From NCBI GenBank assembly GCA_040772665.1, contig JAXGXT010000003.1, positions 124,001 through 188,000 of the forward strand: a stretch of 64,000 nucleotides of DNA, given 5' to 3'. This DNA comes from JAXGXT01 sp040772665 (GTDB lineage Bacteria > Bacillota > Clostridia > Lachnospirales > Anaerotignaceae). Within the stretch, counting starts at the first letter, position 1. Each line of letters begins with the position of its first letter. The notes under the pieces were generated by a model that had not been told where the DNA came from, made no database searches, and saw nothing but the letters and a program-made list of their open reading frames with translations. This document shows, one piece after another, positions 61,322 through 64,000 of this stretch. A program made the position numbers and the translations under genes.

Positions 61322-61652
61322 GAGTAGGTCAGACGGTCGCCCGTAACAGGGAGGAAAGTCCGGGCTTCGCAGAGCAAGGACGCCAGCTAACGACTGGTGG
61401 AGGCGACTCTAAGGAAAGTGCAACAGAAATAAACCGCCGTTAAAGTTTTTAGCGGTAAGGGTGGAAAGGTAAGGTAAGAGCTTACCGCTTCTTTGGCAAC
61501 AAAGAAGGCTCTGTAAACCCCGTCCGAAGCAAGACCTATAAAAGCGTTTTGGGGCTGCTCGCCTCGCTTTAGCAAGGTCGCATGATGACATCGGTGACGA
61601 TGTACCAAGATAGATGACCGTTTGATACAGAACCCGGCTTATAGACCTGCTC
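61322..61652 (+). ncRNA. rnpB: RNase P RNA
   Basis: The catalytic RNA of RNase P, which trims tRNA 5' ends. The terminal helix pairs GAGTAGGTC (61322-61330) with GACCTGCTC (61644-61652). The conserved core is intact: GAGGAAAGTCCGGGCT near the 5' end, a GTGCAACAGAAA block, AAACCCCGTCCGAAGCAAGA in the middle (here TAAACCCCGTCCGAAGCAAG), and GATGACCG with ACAGAACCCGGCTTATAG at the 3' side. About 331 nucleotides. Confidence 0.95.
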
Positions 61653-61672
61653 AATATCATTTTAAGTTTTTA

Positions 61673-61705
61673 CCCTCTGAAACCTTTGGTTTTAGAGGGT
61701 TTTAA
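61673..61705 (+). terminator. rnpB terminator
   Basis: CCCTCTGAAACC and GGTTTTAGAGGG form a 12-bp stem (one G-T pair) with a three-base loop followed by TTTT. Confidence 0.8.
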
Positions 61706-61859
61706 TATTTTCAAAGGGCAAATCTTCTGAAATTTATAAAACTTGTATAAATTTTAATATTTAAGATAGACGTTAGTTTTTTTTAAGAATTAAGTTGTAT
61801 AATTAATTAGCTGTTGTTAAAAACGGCAATTAATGGTTGATTAAAAGGGAGTGTAAATA

Positions 61860-63185
61860 ATGAAACTAACTGTGAAAAAGAAAGTAGTTTTAGGTATTAT
61901 TATTTTTATTGTTTTAGGCGGGGTTGGAGTAAGTGCTAAAATAAAAAGTGCAGGGGAAAAGCCTTTGCATGTAAATGTTTCTAAAGTTGAGGAAAAAGGA
62001 ATTCAATCTGTTTTAAGCCTTAAAGCTCCTCTTGAGGGAGATGAAAGCATTGAAATTGTTTCAAGGCTTCATTATGAAATACTTTCTATCAATGTAAAAG
62101 AGGGTGATAAGGTGGAAGAAGGTCAGGTTCTTGCCGTTCTTGACACAAGCCGTCTTGAAGAGGAAATTGAAAAGCTTAGAGATAATTTAGAGCTTTTGGA
62201 AATACAAAATTCAGAGCAAAAAAGCGGCAAGGAATTATCACTTATTTCTGCGGAGGAAAAACTGAAAGAGGAATTGGAAAACAGCCAAAGAAGTTATGAA
62301 TCGGCTTTAGAAGGTTATAAAAAAGCAGAAAGCGAGTATGAAAAATCAAAGGTTCTTTATGCCTCGGAAATTATCAGCACTCAAGAACTTAAGGACAAGG
62401 AAAATTCTTTGAATGAGGCTAAAAGAAAAATAGAAGCATTTAATGTTGTTGATGGAAAAGTGCAGGCAACACAAGCTCAGCTTGTTGAAATCAGAAATAT
62501 AAAAACATCATCAAGTAATGAATCAGGTGCAAAAAGTGTAGAAATAGCAAAAAAAGAGCTTATCAGAAAACAACAGGAAATTGATGATTGTTACATAAAA
62601 AGCTCTATTAAAGGCACTGTTACAAGGGTAAATTCAAAGGTTGGAAGGTTTGCAGACGAGATTGACGATAAAAAGCCTATGTTTGAAATTGAAAACATGG
62701 AAAAGCTTAAAATGATTGCAAATGTAAGTGAATATGATATAGCAAGGCTGCAGATTGGACAAAAGGCGGAAATAAGTGCCGATATTTTAAATGGAGATTT
62801 TGTTAGAGGAGTTGTTTCAAGAATAAGCCCCACAGGCGAAATTAAATCAGGCACTTCAAACGAAAGGGTAATTCCTGTTCAAATTGATATAACCGATGAA
62901 ACAAAAGGCCTTATTGCAGGCATTAATGCATCTGCAAAGGTGGAAACAGAAAGTCAGGAAAATGCTTTGGTTATACCTATTGAGGCGCTTGTTGATGAGG
63001 GAAATGATGAATACAGTGTTTTTGTTGCGGAAAATGGATTTGTTAAAAAGATAAGTGTTAAGGTGGGAGTTGAAGACATTCTTGAAGTTCAGATTATAGG
63101 AGATGGGATTAAGGCGGGGGACAGCGTTATACTTAACCCTGATTTTATGATTGAAGACGGAATGAGTGTGATTGTTAATGAATGA
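61860..63185 (+). CDS. HlyD/MacA-type efflux adaptor (membrane fusion protein)
   Basis: A 441-residue protein with an N-terminal signal anchor (residues 9-25). It has a biotinyl-lipoyl-like domain split by a long coiled coil (about 95-235, rich in Glu, Lys and Ser heptads), and a beta-barrel domain (about 275-350) with typical ISPTGEIKSGTSNE. The membrane-proximal end is VIPIEALVD. This is the periplasmic or extracytoplasmic adaptor of a MacAB/YknXYZ-like export system. GGGAGTG is the ribosome binding site. Its end overlaps the ATPase gene by eight bases. Confidence 0.9.
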   Translation: MKLTVKKKVVLGIIIFIVLGGVGVSAKIKSAGEKPLHVNVSKVEEKGIQSVLSLKAPLEGDESIEIVSRLHYEILSINVKEGDKVEEGQVLAVLDTSRLEEEIEKLRDNLELLEIQNSEQKSGKELSLISAEEKLKEELENSQRSYESALEGYKKAESEYEKSKVLYASEIISTQELKDKENSLNEAKRKIEAFNVVDGKVQATQAQLVEIRNIKTSSSNESGAKSVEIAKKELIRKQQEIDDCYIKSSIKGTVTRVNSKVGRFADEIDDKKPMFEIENMEKLKMIANVSEYDIARLQIGQKAEISADILNGDFVRGVVSRISPTGEIKSGTSNERVIPVQIDITDETKGLIAGINASAKVETESQENALVIPIEALVDEGNDEYSVFVAENGFVKKISVKVGVEDILEVQIIGDGIKAGDSVILNPDFMIEDGMSVIVNE

Positions 63186-63870
63186 CATAATAAGGGTTGA
63201 AAACATAAGCAAGGTATATGAAACAGGGGATATTCACGTTCACGCTTTAAAAAATGTAAGCCTTTGCATTGAGGAAGGAGATTTTGTTGCCGTTATGGGG
63301 CAGTCAGGGTCGGGAAAGTCAACATTTATGAACATTCTTGGCTGCCTTGACAGGCCTACGGAGGGAGTTTATGAGCTTGATGAAATTAATGTTTCAAAGC
63401 TTACAAGCAGAGAGCTTTCTTCAATAAGAAACAAAAAAATTGGTTTTGTTTTTCAGTCATTTAATCTGATACCAAGAACAACGGCAATAAAGAATGTTGA
63501 GCTGCCTATGATTTATGCCAAAATGAGCAGAAAAGAAAGAACTGAAAGGGCAGAAGAACTTCTTTTGAAAGTGGGGCTTGGCGACAGGCTTAACCACATG
63601 CCAAACGAGATTTCAGGCGGTCAAAAACAAAGAATAGCCATTGCAAGAGCTCTTGCAAATAAGCCTGCCATAATTCTGGCTGACGAGCCTACAGGAAACC
63701 TTGACACCGCATCCTCACAAGAAATTATGGAGCTTTTTACACAGCTTAACAAAGAGGGCACAACAGTAATTATTGTTACACATGAAGATGATATTGCTCT
63801 TTATGCGAAAAGAATTGTAAGGTTTCGTGACGGAGAGATTATTGAGGACACAAGGAGGACAGAGGAATGA
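63178..63870 (+). CDS. ABC transporter ATP-binding protein (MacB/YknY-like)
   Basis: A 230-residue ATPase with Walker A GQSGSGKST (about residues 40-48), signature ISGGQKQR (about 144-151), Walker B IILADEP and H-loop VTHEDD. The ATG at 63178 lies within the last codons of the adaptor gene. A TTG two codons upstream is possible, but less likely given the usual MND start of this family. It overlaps the following permease gene by four bases, so adaptor, ATPase and permease form one translationally coupled operon. Confidence 0.93.
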   Translation: MNDIIRVENISKVYETGDIHVHALKNVSLCIEEGDFVAVMGQSGSGKSTFMNILGCLDRPTEGVYELDEINVSKLTSRELSSIRNKKIGFVFQSFNLIPRTTAIKNVELPMIYAKMSRKERTERAEELLLKVGLGDRLNHMPNEISGGQKQRIAIARALANKPAIILADEPTGNLDTASSQEIMELFTQLNKEGTTVIIVTHEDDIALYAKRIVRFRDGEIIEDTRRTEE

Positions 63871-64000
63871 TAATTTTTGAAAACATCCGTCTTGCTGTTT
63901 CTTCAATTAAAGCAAACAAAATGCGCTCCTTTCTTACTATGCTTGGAATGATAATAGGCATTAGTTCTGTTATTTCAATTGTATCTCTTGGTGACACCAT
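63867..64000 (+). CDS. MacB/FtsX-type ABC permease, 5' part only (cut by window edge)
   Basis: Starts at ATG 63867 behind AAGGAGGACAGAGGA, overlapping the ATPase stop. The 44 visible codons read MIIFENIRLAVSSIKANKMR and then SFLTMLGMIIGISSVISIVSLGD. This is the cytoplasmic N-terminus and first transmembrane helix of a MacB-type permease, very like the permease at 46307. The gene continues beyond the window. Confidence 0.85.
   Translation, partial: MIIFENIRLAVSSIKANKMRSFLTMLGMIIGISSVISIVSLGDT

Overview
The window is AT-rich and reads as the chromosome of an anaerobic, spore-forming Gram-positive bacterium of the class Clostridia. The evidence is two alpha/beta-type small acid-soluble spore proteins, a pyruvate:ferredoxin oxidoreductase, an oxygen-sensitive (R)-2-hydroxyacyl-CoA dehydratase with its activator, a class B sortase with a sorting-signal surface protein, a lysine riboswitch, and TTG starts behind strong AGGAGG-type ribosome binding sites. 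The dehydratase subunits resemble lactoyl-CoA dehydratase of the Anaerotignum (Clostridium propionicum) group, so a relative of that group is a reasonable but unproven guess.

Layout, left to right. 0.1-4.5 kb: an M20 peptidase converges on a lysine-riboswitch-controlled asd-dapA-dapB operon (minus strand). 4.5-9 kb: a short spore protein, a tRNA-Ser/Ser/Trp cluster, a proB-(zinc ribbon)-(5-formyl-THF cyclo-ligase)-proA operon and a second spore protein. 9-9.5 kb: a chain of short palindromes that recurs elsewhere. 9.5-14 kb: a translationally coupled VWA protein / MoxR-like ATPase / leucine-rich-repeat protein operon. 14-17 kb: alarmone synthetase, metallophosphoesterase, DUF3842 protein and MntP-like exporter. 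17-24 kb: pyruvate:ferredoxin oxidoreductase behind a promoter containing a perfect palindrome, a small membrane protein, a DUF4364 regulator and NADP-type glutamate dehydrogenase. 23.7-29.1 kb: a CobD/HisC-like aminotransferase, an unrecognised 510-residue protein, and the two membrane subunits of a TRAP transporter without its binding protein. 29.1-29.7 kb: an ISL3-type insertion sequence remnant and a second palindrome chain. 29.9-32 kb: a duplicated DUF1538 membrane protein paired with a tandem P-II protein. 32-35 kb: tRNA-Leu, an ECF sigma factor with an anti-sigma/DUF4349 fusion, and a YbaK-like protein.

35.7-43 kb: a class B sortase is translationally coupled to a large Cna-B-type surface protein gene. 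An IS21-family element (36728-38924) splits that gene with a 5-bp target duplication, and removing the element plus one duplication restores the frame exactly. 43-47.6 kb: a MacB-like ABC operon in which a CARDB-repeat exoprotein stands where a membrane-fusion protein is usual. 47.8-54.4 kb: cofactor-independent phosphoglycerate mutase, then the dehydratase activator, two dehydratase subunits and a CoA-transferase as one operon with its own promoter and a TGGT-N3-ACCA operator-like site. 54.6-61.2 kb: housekeeping genes (YfmF/YfmH-type M16 pair, lgt, trmK, Nif3, a uridine-kinase-like fusion). 61.3 kb to the end: RNase P RNA and a conventional adaptor/ATPase/permease export operon cut by the window edge.

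Taken together, pyruvate oxidation, 2-hydroxyacyl-CoA dehydration with CoA transfer, and glutamate dehydrogenase suggest amino-acid or lactate fermentation to short-chain fatty acids. The less familiar items are the VWA-MoxR-LRR operon, the DUF1538/P-II pair, the CARDB ABC operon and the dispersed palindrome modules. The most exact structural result is the IS21 interruption.
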